From: Syngnathus acus
Taxonomy: Eukaryota; Chordata; Actinopteri; Syngnathiformes; Syngnathidae
Assembly (NCBI RefSeq): GCF_901709675.1
Contig: NC_051102.1
Coordinates: 9,681,412 to 9,745,411 of the forward strand
Direction: 5' to 3'
Length of the DNA stretch: 64,000 nucleotides
Of this stretch, positions 23,417 to 36,400 are shown one piece after another. Every line of letters starts with the position of its first letter. Within the stretch, counting starts at the first letter, position 1. Under the pieces are notes generated by a model, which made no database searches, was not told where the DNA came from, and saw only the letters and a list, made by a program, of their open reading frames with translations. A program made the position numbers and the translations under genes.

Positions 23417-26400
23417 TTATATCCGCTCTAATTTTTCACTCAAGAACTCTTCCACGCTGTCCGTGTTCCACTTGAGGATGCTGAGTTCCTCGGTGATGTT
23501 CCCGTTATCGTCCAAAAGCTTTAGCACAGGATCGGAGCCTCGCACGTACTGAGAAAGTGTAGGAGGTGATGGAAGAAAAAATAAATAAAAAATAAAAAGG
23601 ACAAGTGTCAGCAAGCCAAAAAAATAGAAAGTAGAATTGTCACAGGAACTTTTCTTCTGAAGAGTATTTGCAAATTTAAAAAAAAATGCTTCATTTCCTT
23701 ACATGGTGCTCTAACACAAAGTTGAAATAAAAATGTGTTAGTTGTGAAAAGTGACCAGCGGGCGTCAACACTCACCTTGATCTGAAGACCCTTGAACATC
23801 TTTGGCTTGTCACCCTTGACAAAAGCTGCATGGATTAAAAAAAAATAAGGGTCAGGTCATGCATGTGTCCATTAGCGGCTCTATTTTCGCACCCGGAATT
23901 TAATTATTGACAGCTGCAAACCCTTCCGAGAAGGTCGCATCTGGAGGAGACAGTTGAGCACGCGAAACGGCTACAGCTGAAGTAAACAAAGGCTGGCCAA
24001 ATGGCGCACGAGTCAACACTCGTGCCACTCCGGCACGAGATCGCATGCGGTTAATGATAACGGAACGAGGCGCAACGTTGTTGAGCAGACGGCGGGTGGT
24101 CCTCTTCCACAACAAATGGCCAAACCTTCCCAGTGGGGGCTTGAAAAGCAAACCTCAGGTGCTTAAGGCAACCTACTGATGGAAGAATTTGGACCACACC
24201 TTATTTCCTTTTTTAACACAATGCTTCCCAGTCGATTTCATTTGCAGGCTAAATATAAGCGTTGGAATATAAAACGGAATAATTGATATGTGACGTGGTA
24301 ATATTTCTCAAGAGAACTCACCTTGGACTTGGGGGAACCTCCCCAATTTTCATCCGCACACCTCCAGGATGGCCCCAGCATAGAGCTGTTGACAAAGAAA
24401 AGACATGGTGGTGTCTGAGGGGAAGGCATCCGAGGCACAGACACTGCCCACACACGGAGATAAGAGGCGAGACGGCCCTGCTGGTGACAGCATGGCTGGC
24501 CTGCAGGCGTCTCCTGGCGACCACTTGCCATCATTAAGCAGAGCGAGTGAACGTGGAGCGGAGTCAACAGATGGTCGCTTTGTCATCAAACCTCCGGAGG
24601 CAATGTTAAGCAAGTTGGAGGAAAATAGAGACTCACAGCTGCCGCTTTGCAAAGGAAAAGACTTTATGTTTTGCCACATGCGGAAAATGATGCCACTCAC
24701 AAAAGATGTGGACTGTAGCTATATAATAATAATACAAAATATGAAATGGAGAGCATTGTATCGAGTAAATGTGTGGCAGCCAGCTCACATGCATCTGGGT
24801 AACAGAGACTCTATATTTAAACATAGTCAACTATTATTAAGTATCATTAAGTTTAGGTGCTCAAGTATTTCTGTGAAATTGTACAAATCTAAATGCGCAC
24901 GCCTTTCACGTCACCATCCGTGCAAAAGATTTAGAGAGCTAAGGAACGTTCCCATTTCCAAAGACGACTCGTTACACACCCTGTGCCTCAGCGCTTTTAA
25001 TAGTCAAACACATTAGGAGTATTACTTCCTCATTAAAGCCAGCCAAGTACATCCTCCTTGCAGCTATTAAAAAGGTAGGCGGCCAGCCTAGCAGCCAGGG
25101 ACAAAATGATTCAGTCTTAGGCTTGGGCGATATGGCCCTTTAAATAAAATCTCAAAAGATTTCCCTCCATCGTTTGCTTGGAGAAAAATCAATTATTTAA
25201 AACAAGTTGAGCTTTTTTTTCCCCTTTACCTCTCCTGGGATTCTCTTCATTTCTCCTGATGCCAAACAAGCTTTGAAAAGTTTATTATCACCCCCCCCCA
25301 TTAACTTCCATCAACTTTTAAAAAGAATTTGTGGTTATGCGGTCAACCATAGAAAATTTACATGTGACCTGATTCGTTGATTGATCTAAGTGTAAATATT
25401 AACATATTGGGAGTGGGGGTGTTATCTGCATCTGGCTGTGTAAACTTTTCGGTCAAGGATGCAAAGTTCAAATTGGAGTGAGTTGGCGTTTCTTGTTTGT
25501 TTTTTAAGTCGGGGGAGCTGCAGTCTATACTTTTCTTTTTACCTTGCGGGCTTCCAATTGGGCTTCCTGCTGGCAGCAGTGCCTGCAGTCAGGCTGCAGC
25601 TTGGTGAGGCTGAACTCCCCAAGCAGGTCACAGGAACTGCACAGCAAATTGCTGGAGAAGCCCAGATCCCTGCAAGCTTCTGACGCCAACTCGGAGCCAA
25701 ACACCGACAGCTGGAGGGAGGAAAGACAAGATGAAATGGAATATGTAAGAAGGTATGGAGAAAAAAAAAAAGAAGATTAAAATAATGTCGTGCCAAATTG
25801 ACCCTCAAGCTATGACGGTCAAAATTAATAACATGCAACAGTGTACCTTGACTTTATAGAATCAGTTCACTTCTTTACAGCCCTCATGGTATTATGTATT
25901 TATACAATGCATTTTCTTTTCTAAAAGCGTGTTATCTAACTAAATAGGAGTTTCCCCATTGAGGGAATAATGAAGGATTATCTTATTTTATCTTAAAGGT
26001 GGGGGTTTTAGGGGTTGGGGGGGGGGGGGGGGGCTGGACTGGATTAATGGAAATTTTATTCATTTTACAAGTAAATTTGATTTATATACTGGGATTACAG
26101 TACATTTACGTCTAATGAGATTACATCGTAACGTTTTCTTTTAATTTGAGGTCGTCTGAACGTTTTTGAGCTCATTTCCTCACTGACTAATGATTTTTCG
26201 AACATAATTTGGCAACCTTTTAAAAAGAGGTTAGTTTGGCGTCTCTCGGTTAAATAACACGAGAAGTAGACATATTTCTCAACCTAAATCACAATATTTT
26301 CCCAGATTCACCTAAATTTATGAAAAAGAGTTGTCGAGGTTTGAGTTAGCCACGTCATATCGGCGCCCAGGCAACTATAGAATGCGATAGAACACGTTAA

Positions 26401-26546
26401 ATTTAACACAAAATTGGGCAGTCCACGCACAGTAAAAGTACTTGTCGATCGAGCGCAACGATATAACCTCATCTTGAACGTTAACGTGTTTAACTCACCG
26501 TTTTTAAAAGCGAAAGCAGCCACAGGAGGTACACTTCCCCCGACAT
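23417..26546 (-). CDS. selenof: Selenoprotein F (15-kDa selenoprotein), complete, 153 aa with one Sec
   Basis: An ER-lumen thioredoxin-like oxidoreductase that binds UDP-glucose:glycoprotein glucosyltransferase and helps glycoprotein quality control. Exons on the minus strand: 26499-26546, 25543-25710, 24322-24385, 23776-23825, 23417-23548 (TAA 23417-23419), total 462 nt in frame. Visible are a signal peptide (MSGEVYLLWLLSLLK), the Cys-rich UGGT-binding region (EACRDLGFSSNLLCSSCDLL, DCRHCC), the redox motif VCGU with Sec84 encoded by TGA, and a near-invariant C-terminus (LKLLDDNGNITEELSILKWN to LERI). The gene is head-to-head with hs2st1, as in human. A gene finder that treats TGA as stop would truncate it at residue 83. 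It is shorter than human (165 aa), mostly in the signal region. Confidence 0.96.
24350..24352 (-). other. selenof: Selenocysteine codon (UGA) of selenof
   Basis: The minus-strand exon reads ...GTG TGC GGA TGA AAA TTG GGG..., that is V-C-G-U-K-L-G, the conserved Cys-Gly-Sec motif of SELENOF. The frame continues to a good donor and matches the family on both sides, so the TGA is read through and is not a stop. Confidence 0.95.
24386..25542 (-). other. selenof: selenof intron 2, about 1.16 kb
   Basis: Lies between the Cys-rich exon and the Sec exon. A 203-codon open frame runs on the opposite strand (24405-25016), but it has no recognisable domain. A phrase near 25120-25140 (GCTTGGGCGATATGGCCC) resembles a common fish repeat. 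Otherwise it is AT-rich. Confidence 0.6.
25998..26033 (+). repeat. G-rich tract in selenof intron 1
   Basis: The tract has G runs at 25998-25999, 26001-26005 and 26011-26014, then 17 consecutive G at 26017-26033. It is on the strand opposite selenof, so the selenof transcript would be C-rich here. It could form a G-quadruplex or simply be an unstable mononucleotide tract. Confidence 0.7.
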
Positions 26547-27452
26547 TTTGGAGAGTGATTGAAAAACTACAATGTCGGACCCTTGATTTAAATGAAGGAG
26601 TGTCCCACATTATGCCTGATGGGAATCGTATATATAACGAGGTTGAACTCAACTAATTCTACAACATCACCAAATAAAATACACACATGACAAGCAAGAA
26701 AATGTCAACGAATTTCTTCAGACTTTTGAATTTCACGGGCGCAATTTTTGTGTGGAATAGGCACACAAGGGAACAATTACAATCGTGGTACTTCTTCTTC
26801 GCTTAGAATTTAATCTCGTACTTTACGAGGCTGAGAAAGAAAACAGCACTCCTATAGGTCGGCGTTCGCGCTCGACGGTTCCGTTTGTCCAATCCGATGT
26901 GTACAGACAGCAGTGGCTGACGAATAGAAAGAGACCGCTTCACGGGTCCAGTCCATAGAAATTAAAATGTTCGCATTGCGTGGGTTAGCCCTTTCCTGCA
27001 ATACGTTAAGCGCACACGCCATAATGCATGTGTCATATTGCTCACTCCAGGACACATCTAATACGGCGGCGTCATTGACGTACGTTTCCACGCGAAGGAG
27101 GGGCTAACGGTGGATTTTGATCTCTATGGTGGGCTCTTGATTCTGTCCAGTGGCCTGGGTGCTTTTGACAGTATGAACGGTGGAACCGTGCAAGTAAAGA
27201 CTGGACACCGAGGAGCACTTGTACAAACGACCGTGGAAACCTTTTACAAGCCGCAAACCGTGCCATGCAAATGATGGAGTAGCAAAAAGAATGGGCATTT
27301 TGCATTGGAGGGGGATTTAAATATCCACGCACGCAGACGCTTTGTGCTCACCGGTTGTCTGTGCGTGTCTTCGGTGTGTTTCTTACCCACCCCCTCTCGT
27401 CTCCCCTCTTTTGGGTATGGACTGACCGCCGACTCCTTCTCCGGATGATTTG
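26547..27452. promoter_or_regulatory. Shared upstream region of selenof (-) and hs2st1 (+)
   Basis: Only 906 bp separate the two start codons, which point away from each other, the same arrangement as in human. For selenof, TATATATA at 26629-26636 lies about 85 nt upstream of the ATG, a plausible TATA box. For hs2st1, TTTAAATA at 27315-27322 lies about 130 nt upstream of the ATG and could serve the same role. A CCAAT (TCCAATCCG) is at about 26888. The middle part is non-repetitive and of mixed base composition. Transcription starts are not directly visible. Confidence 0.55.
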
Positions 27453-30400
27453 ATGGGGCTGCTCAGAGTCATGATGCCGCCTAAGTTGCAGCTGCTGGCT
27501 TTGCTGGCGTTCGCCGTGGCCATGTTCTTCCTAGAGAACCAGATTCAGAAGCTGGAGGAGTCCCGCGGAAAACTCGGTAAATCCCCGCCACTACCACCCC
27601 TCAATAATATAAATAAAAGCCATCAGAAAAAAAAAGAAAAAAGATGCACGGACCATGCTTTAAGAGCGCGCAATTTGCGCAACCGCGCAATACGCGGTCA
27701 TGCAGCACAAGGAGGCGTGCTCAGTATTTGTGTATTATCTTAAGATAGATAGATGAGAGTCGATACAGCGGGTTCAACCGCAGGTATTTGGAGTCTATAA
27801 AGATGACACCAAGATAAATAATTTCCAAACTTTAGCCACCTATATGACCTATAACCCGTAGTTGGTTAATTCTGAACACATCCTGAGTTAAACAGGGTGT
27901 ACACACTTCTGCAACCACATTATCCCAGTTGTTTCTTCTTTACTTTACCCCTCTAAAAGAATTTTTTCCCCCTTCAATTTAGGTTTATAGTTTATAAGTT
28001 GCAATAATGGTGGGAACATGTTGATCATTTTAACTTTTGTGTGCAATACATTTTGATGGAATCATTCGGTGCAATTGATTTTTTAAGTTTAGCTGGGGTC
28101 GTGAGCGGAAGAAGAGATTCTTCACCACGTGTGTTTGTGTCCATATCTCCTTTTTATAGCGCTTAATTACCTACCTAATAGTAATTAATACATTTCCCAT
28201 TCCATTTTCAGCAATAGTTTCATCAGTAGTTATTTTTATGGGGAAGCTATCAACATCATCGTCATCTCACACATCCAATTGAAAGGGAGCAGACACTGCT
28301 TTCCTTTCCAATCTCATTCCCACCTCCCATTAGGGGTCCAGTCAGTCCCAATAAAGATCTGGGACACTGCAGGATTATCTCTCTGATGCTTCCACTGTGG
28401 GGGATTTGAAGGAACAGCAGAGACACCCCCAAAGCTTTGGCTGCCACTTCAGGGTTCCATTTGCCAGTTTTTCAATAACTTTGTACGTATGCCGAAGTGG
28501 CGAGGTCATAGCAGGGTAAGCAGAGGTGTGCTAATTTCCTGGTCTTTGTGGATGTACACTTCTATACTTGAAACACCAAAGAATGCAAGAATCACTAGCT
28601 GGAAGGAAAGTAGTAATTGGTGTCTAGGATGTATGCTGAAGTGGTACATCTCAACTGATAGACTGTGATCTTTGCATTTCAGGAAGGAGCTAAGTTTAGC
28701 CTGGGTTCTTAGTTTTGGTGACAGAGTTTTCTTTGCATACACTTGACGTTGCAAGATGATTTTCCAAGGATCATGGTTTGTGGTACTGCATGACAAAAGG
28801 AATGATTGGAGAAAATAGATTTAAAAAAAAAATTAAACTGTCCAATTTACAGAACGATTAACACACCTCTTAATTGAATACTCTCTTGAAGTCCCTGCTG
28901 AGTAGTTGGAGAGTCCAAAATATTGACTTGTGACATGGTTTACTGCTGCTGTTAAACCTGGGCTGGGACACACACACACACACACACACACACAGGCGAG
29001 CACAAACGGCATTGGAACAGCCTTCTCTCTGACTGTCCACCCCCAAAAGAATTTGTCGACCTTGCAAAAAAAAATGTCCTGATGGATGACAGGAAGGCCG
29101 GCGCACACGTTTGCATACTGGCACTCCAAATTGTTTGCTGCATTGGCAAGTAATTTTGACAAAGGATTTTTGGAGGCACGGTGCTGACAGCAAAACAGCT
29201 TGATGGTCATGTGACCACCTGTTGGCACGCCTTCTATTGCTCCATCACTGAAACGGTAATAGTGATCTGTCTCTCAGTATGGCAGTAATATGAGGTGTTC
29301 TTCACAGAGGATAAACAATCGCCTATGTGTGTCGTTATAGTTCACGAGTATAGCGTCTAATCGACGTCAATTTAGGACGGGAAAAATCATATTGCGAGGG
29401 TTAAATGTGCCGACTCTGTATCCATTGATCCCAGCAGGCGCTCCCATCGGCGGCCACGCAGGTTGCACCATTTGCACCCATTAGAGGCTACCCCGCAGGG
29501 CGGACAAGCTGCGATCTGCTTTCGAGCTAATTGCGCTTCGGAGGTTTGACCGAGGAGTCTCCTGCATTCCAATGACACGGCCATGCAGCCAGGCGCCCCG
29601 CTGTGGGCGTCGTCCATTATTCTGACACTCCTTCTCTGCGGCTGCTTATCGGCTGGCTCTGCGCCGACAAAGACTAAAATAACGTTCGGTGGCAACTTTC
29701 GGTTGCTTTGATACAAACTCAGTTTAGTCACTTTTTTTTTTCTTTCTTTTACCTGAAGCTCGCCTTGAGACAAAATTCCTACAGGTCTACCGGTGATAAG
29801 TGCTGCAGTGCAGTAACTAAGCAGGAGATGCTTGGTTTCCAGAAGGAGAATTTTTGTCAAACTGTCGTCATAGTTTTTTTTTTTTAATTAAATCTCCTTC
29901 CAGATATTCAGAAACAGAGAAACAATTTCTAATCTATTGTGTGGAGATACGCGTTTAATGACACAGGCCTCCCTGTGATCAAATTCAGTGCAGCGCAAGA
30001 CTTGAATGTTTTTTTTTTGTTTTTTTTGCCTCAGAAGGTCTCGGCTTGGAATTGGACTTAGTTATGCTGTCTGCTGTAGTCAAGCAATCCAAAGGACCTG
30101 AGGCAGAAATTTTCTGGAAAAGAAAATTGGTCAAGCACTGCTGCCTCCAGTGATTTAAAAAAGTGTTTCCCAACATTTATTGAGCCAAGGTGCATGTTTT
30201 ACGTTAGAAAAGCAAGTACGTTGTAATCTAGAACATTTACCAGCTCCTTGCGCATTTCTCAACTCCTAACTTCAATTTCAACACGTTCAGTTCATTTGAC
30301 AACATTTCAGTTCCCCCTCCCTGTCTCTCGAAATTGCATTCTGTAGTCGTTAATATAATGTTCTTCTCCTTTCATGACTCAGTTTCTTCAGTTTGCTTTG

Positions 30401-33400
30401 ACCTCTCTGTGACACCACACGTCTTCCCCGAGGGCTGTAAAGCCTGCACGAGTCATTTGCTTCCACGCTGCATGTTGGCATCCGCTACTTTAGGCAGCCA
30501 GTCGCCCAGATTAGCTCTGTCACTCTTTTGCAACATACCAGTGGAGCTGCTAATGAAGAAGGGGGGGGCACTGTGGCGATGGACGTAGAGGTGTTGGCGA
30601 TAGATTTGCGGCACAGTGGTGTGTTTTGAACATGTTCAAACACTCCCCCAAAAAATTACTTGTAGTGTTTATAAGAGGCGGGGTGGGTGACATTAGCTAA
30701 TGTATGCGTGAGTGTTTTGACGTGAGCTGTGGCTAACAGCAGATCCTTCATAAATTGTTCCCATTTGTTTCGCTGTTCTTCCGATGTTCTGTAAACAGCC
30801 CAAAAGCAATTACAGTAAACTATAAAAAAAAAAAAAGATGATTGCGTGGGTGCAAATGATGAACTGCGACGTTGCAGAGGAACACTGGATGTGACTTCAC
30901 CGTAATAACACGACCCCCCTGAGGGTATTCCTTACCTACGATGTGGCCCATGATGAAAACAAGTTTGACACCCGTGATTTATGGGGACTGGCCTGCTCTT
31001 TGTCTAGTTGCTTTTGTGCCACGTAGTGCACAATGCAGCAAGTCCACCAATGCTGCATTGGCTGGCTCTAGCAGGAGGATGACAGACAGGCTAATCAAAG
31101 TGTTACGGACAGCTTGCATCCCCCACCCTTCTGCGACACCATCACTCTGATGTTGCCGTCGCTGCTCCTAGCTGGCATCTCCCCAACCCCCTTTTCCTCC
31201 TCACCGTCTTTCCTCCATCATTTTGCTGATGTTGGCCAGAGGTGGCGGCTCGGTGAGCTCGCTCGCTGGCGCTCCTCGAACAAGAATGGACTGCTCTCAC
31301 CTTGCACCAAAATTCCTCCAGCCTGCATTTATGTCAAACGAGTAGGAGGAAGTTGGAGTGGCAGCAGATAGTTGAAAATATAGAGTTGTCGTATCATGGG
31401 AGAAAGTGATGCCTGGAGCATGATTGTTGAAGTGAATTTTTGGCCTTCCTCTTATTCTGGCTGATCGGCTATATTTGAACACAAACGGCGCGGCAACACA
31501 TACGCACCGAGCATATCACAAGACTCATATTTATATATTTTTATACTCTTCAAAAAAAAAAAAAAATAGTACTGCAGTTTTGGTCGTGTTTTGAGTCTAT
31601 TTTTGAAACTGAAACTTTCCCATTTTTACCAAGTTGTTTCCAAAACACCCCCCAACTCTCCTCACTCCCTTTTTAATGAAGACGAAAGCCATAGGATCAA
31701 TTTTGAACTCGGCGAGTCTCACGCCGTGCTGTCGAAGCCTGCGGCTTTTTGACAGATGATGAAGCTAGCTGTTGTAAACACGCGACAGCAGGTGTCGGTT
31801 CCCACTCTTCCTCCCTGCTCACTTTGCTTCCCCCCCCCCCACTCCCGCCTCAATCAACTCCCCAACAAATGGAGATGAAGTCACATCTCATATCAACTTC
31901 CTCTAATGCCAGCGCTCTCACGCAGCTCCCGCAGGATCAGTCGTTGTGAACATCTTCATGTACGCAATTTGCCGTCCGTTGAAATGTGCGTCCAAGTGCC
32001 TAAGGTTTTTATTTTCCTCCCATGTAACACATCTTCAATGGCAATGCTTTGTCTCCCTTTACTAATTTAGATGGCCCTGTGTATGCATGGGTGTGTGTGT
32101 GTGTTCCATAGACTGATTGTCAATCTCTTGGCTGGGCGCCTGGATCGATATTGAGACAATCCCCATTTCGCGCTCTATGCGGAGAATTAACTTGGATCAA
32201 AAAGTCAAAGTCAAAGTCTGCTTTATTGTCAATTTCTTCACATGCCAAGACACATAAAGAAATCGAAATATGAAAAATGAGCACTCTACGGATAAAAGTA
32301 TTGGGACACTTGACGACTATGCCCTCCGAAAAGCAAACGGCTCATTTGGGGGCAATGAGCGTCTCGGGAGTACAAATGGATTCGGGATCACACTACAGCT
32401 ACACGCCATCCCCCAGCATCTTTATCAGAAAGCGCGAGTGGAGATGAAAAAAACAGAAGGGCGAGAGACGAGGTGATGATAATCGTTGCGGCCGTGTTTG
32501 CTACAAGTGGCTTCTGATTCGGCGGCGTGCTATTCCCGGCCGCGTTGGTCCCCCGCTCACCGTTACCTCTATGAATAGCCGTTGTCTGCTCATTCTAATA
32601 GAGTGCCGCGTTTTCCCCCGACTCCTATGTATGCATTATTAATCATCTCTTACTGGGCCGGGAGGCGGCGAGCATCACGTACAGTGTTTGGGGTTGTAAC
32701 GTGCTACCGAATACAAATGATTATGATGCAAATAGTGTTTATGTGGAGGAAAGCGTGTTTTATTTCTCTTCTGTTTTGTCCTAAACACTGACCTCCAGCT
32801 CTAAATCGTAATATTTGAAAAGTCACGCAAGAGTCTTCGGCAAGGTTGCATTGCGTCCGTACAAAGTGTCACAGCCGCGCGCCTTTACTTAGCGAGCCCG
32901 GGGGAGCCATCGAATCTGCCATCTGTGTAAATTGCGCCGTAATCTCATCCGACGGCTTGTTGCTCGTGAGCGAGGCTAAACGCGGCCTTCCTCTCCTCGT
33001 TTCACGTTTGCAGCCTGCTGGCTTGGATGGCACACGAGATGTATTAAAGAGGAGAGCGACGGGTGTAAGCGCGATTATCATCCCTGCCTCGCCGGGATTC
33101 TTATCATTAGTCAAGAAGCATGTCTTGCATTTGCGCCAGCAATTATTGATGGGCCGCATGTGGCTGGCTCTTACTTAGCGCACCCTTTGGCGAAGCATCT
33201 TGTGGTTCAATCTTAATACAGAGTACCTCGATTCACGAGTTAAATCCGTAATGCAATCACGCTCGTAACTCAATTTACTCCCGTGTTGAAATGATCCCCC
33301 CCCCCAAATTGAAATGCTTTAATGAATTTTTTAATGCAGATACTACACAGATTTTTTTGGGATGTACTTCTTCAACTCTGCATAGCAACTCAGTTCAAGC

Positions 33401-36400
33401 ATCCAACTTTGGAGTCTTTTCACTAAAAACAGCCGATTACCAAAATAGCCACAGTAGCGTCTTTGTCCTTTATGACTGTCAAGTGACTAATCGCGGACAG
33501 GCAACATTCAAATGACGTCGTCTGTTGGCACCGACAAAACCGCCTTTGTGTCTGGTCTTACCGAAATTGGAGGAATGCGTCGTCCCACCAAAACGCTCTT
33601 GTTCTCCGCGTGCTGCATCATCATCCTGTCAACAGGGAAAAAGTCATTTTTGAAAAAGTGAGCCAGATGACCTTTGCATAGGAGAGTGTGAGGATTGTTA
33701 TACGCTCTGTTATTTAGCCTGTATAGTGTGTTTTGCATTACGGGATAGCATTAAGCTAGCAGACATTTGCTGAATGAAAGAAACTTGAAGCTTTTCAACG
33801 GAAGGGACTTCAGTGATTGGCTAACGGCGATCAATGACGAAAACACTCACAATAATTTTCCGACATACTCCGTTTAGTTTTATTTTACGTTTGTCATGTT
33901 TGTCGTATAACCGTTCAAGCCTGCCGAGGGAGTCGCAGCAGCAGTCGATGAACAGCATTTTTTTTGATAAAGCAGCGAGCTGGCCTGCCAGGTCTCCGCT
34001 CTGTCATCCGTCATTGATTTTGCAATCGGGCGGCATCCGAGCAGAACGGCGAAAGCTGCGCACCCCAGCCGGGGGAGCCGATAGCCAATCTCGATTACCC
34101 GCCTAACCCAAGGCCTCGGTTCAAGAGGCGAACCCTCCCCCGGATTGGAGCGAGAAGCCCCGGCCATGATGGATTTATGATCTGCTTAGGCAAAGCGTCA
34201 TCCCATCTCCTTCACTTTTAGCATCCCATCCCGAGTGGCGCCGGTACATGACGGGCCGTCTCATTTGAACAGATCTGGTGGCAAAATATGAATGATGACT
34301 CCAAATGGTCGTCTCTAATCGGCTGCGAAATTGCCTCAGTAAATACGTTGGGACTACAAGCGCTCCGTCTCCCCGCTGTCGGTGGGTGAGAATGAAAAGC
34401 GGCAGGGTAATAGGCTTGTAGTTGTCACAGTGTTTAAGACCCGTGTTGGATTCACGCTTCATAATTGGCTTTTAATGCACAGAGATGACTCGAGGGGGAG
34501 GAAGTGGCAGAAATGGCCAATGAAAGGCGGCCCGCTGTGTGGCCAGAGTAATTCGGGCTTTTGTCCTCTAATTAAATGACCTCAGATGGGAGCGCTAAGC
34601 TTGGTTTTGTGCCTATGTGTGCTGCCCCCTGATATGGAAGTTTGTGCCAAGGCGTCTGGTAATGAATGAGGCGTCTACTACAAAGCCCAAGAAGCTGGCT
34701 TTGTCCTTGTGGCCTGTTTGGAAACTCGGTTAAAAAAAAAAAAAAAAACACAGTGTGTCTTTAGCGAGAGCGTTTGTGGGGCCTCTTAGCATAGTTTGGA
34801 CGTTGTTGGTAGGGATAGGATTGGCTCTCAAGCTTTCGTCATTGTTCTTCTGAAAAGTCTGGGAGCCCTCGAAGCACCCCGGAGCCTTCCAGAAGGCCAG
34901 GTTAGTGTTAATATGCGTTTGTCACTCAAGACCAGCCGTCAGAAGGAAACAGGAAAGACTTATTCAGTCTACATATTATGAACTTGAGCATTGCCCTTGT
35001 GGAATAATACAATGAGGCTGAATACAAATTTCTGAATACAAAATTGAAAGCATTTCTTTTGAATTTTTTTCCTTGCAAGCTGTTTTAAAACACTTTGTCC
35101 AATCTTTAAGGACCCACAAAATATTGAATGTGACAATGTCCTACCATGAAAAAAAAAAAGGACTTTCTTCAATTCTTTCATAACCAGCCAGACAAACGTG
35201 CAAACATTCCTCCACATGATGATGAATGTGAAGCCAACGTGCTATCAGAGCGTTATTCCGCTTAAAAGCCTTTCGATGCCTGCCGCTCGACTGCCATGTA
35301 ATATTTATGGCCTGGCGTTGTCGCAGCGTCATTCGTTTGAAGATCGCAGCCAGCTTTCCGAGCGCCCCGCTTGCAAAAACTAATACCGCAAAGGACACAC
35401 GGGAGCCCGGGGCCGTAAAATCTGACCGTCGCGACTGCTACCGGCGTTGGCAGCCGTGTGAATGAACATCTCCGTTCCAATTGTTGCTGCGTGCCAGACA
35501 CCATTTTGTGGCCGGGAGCAGCGCGGCTCCATCTGTAACCAGATAGAACTTTGATCAGAGGCTTGCATTTATAGCTGCATAGACAGGTGGAAGGAGGAAA
35601 TGAGGAATACAGTAACGTACCCCCCCCCCCCCTCAAGTCCTGTTCCTGGACTCAAGAAGACCAACCCCCCTGCTATAAAGGTGGCAAGGCAGTGACAACT
35701 ACGAGCTCCCACGATTATTAGCGCTTCCCGTGATGTGCTGCCTCTCCTTCTCACACACTCACACACGCGCAATCCTCTCGGTCGTCCTTTCTGCCGGCTT
35801 CTCTGAGCATTGTCAGTCCGCCGTGAATTCAGATGAAGAAAAGCCCGCAGGCAACAAAAGCGAGAGGCTGCTTTTGTGCGCAATCTATTCACACAAGTCC
35901 AGTTTACACACACCAACCTTCCGCCCTCCTCATTTGGAGTGAATTGATGTCCCGTCTCACGTCCGCTAGCTTTCAAATAACTGTCACCTTCCAGCCAAAG
36001 TGCCAACCTCTCACCCCTCGGCCTGTCACCTCTGGCTCTCTCGTCTCGCTGCTTTTCGTCATTTTTATCTGTCGAGCCCGGTAGTTAAATCTTGGTGCAG
36101 TCAATCAAGTCAAGCTATCCTAAACTGGTTGAATGCGTTAGTCCGACCAAAATCGCAATTTGTGGCAGTGACCGTTTCCAGTAACCTACAATTATTATTA
36201 TTTTTTTTGCATTGTATAAACAAATTTACAATTGGCTCAATAGCTGACTGGAAATAATAGCTTTAGCCGAATAACAGGCCTGTGAGACATTTAGCACGCT
36301 GATTGCCAGAATAAACAAAGACGGAGCATGTGGGCAGAGAGCAGAGGAAAGCACCCCAAATATTCTGCCAACTCACCAATAAACATAAATATATTATCAC

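Noticed and set aside
24405-25016. 203-codon open frame on the plus strand, antisense to the selenof Sec exon and intron 2
   Set aside because: No recognisable domain, low-complexity and isoleucine-rich stretches, and it starts inside another gene's intron. It looks like chance openness.
29387-29860. 157-codon minus-strand open frame in hs2st1 intron 1
   Set aside because: No family resemblance and no splice partners. The lower part overlaps a block that looks like conserved non-coding DNA instead.
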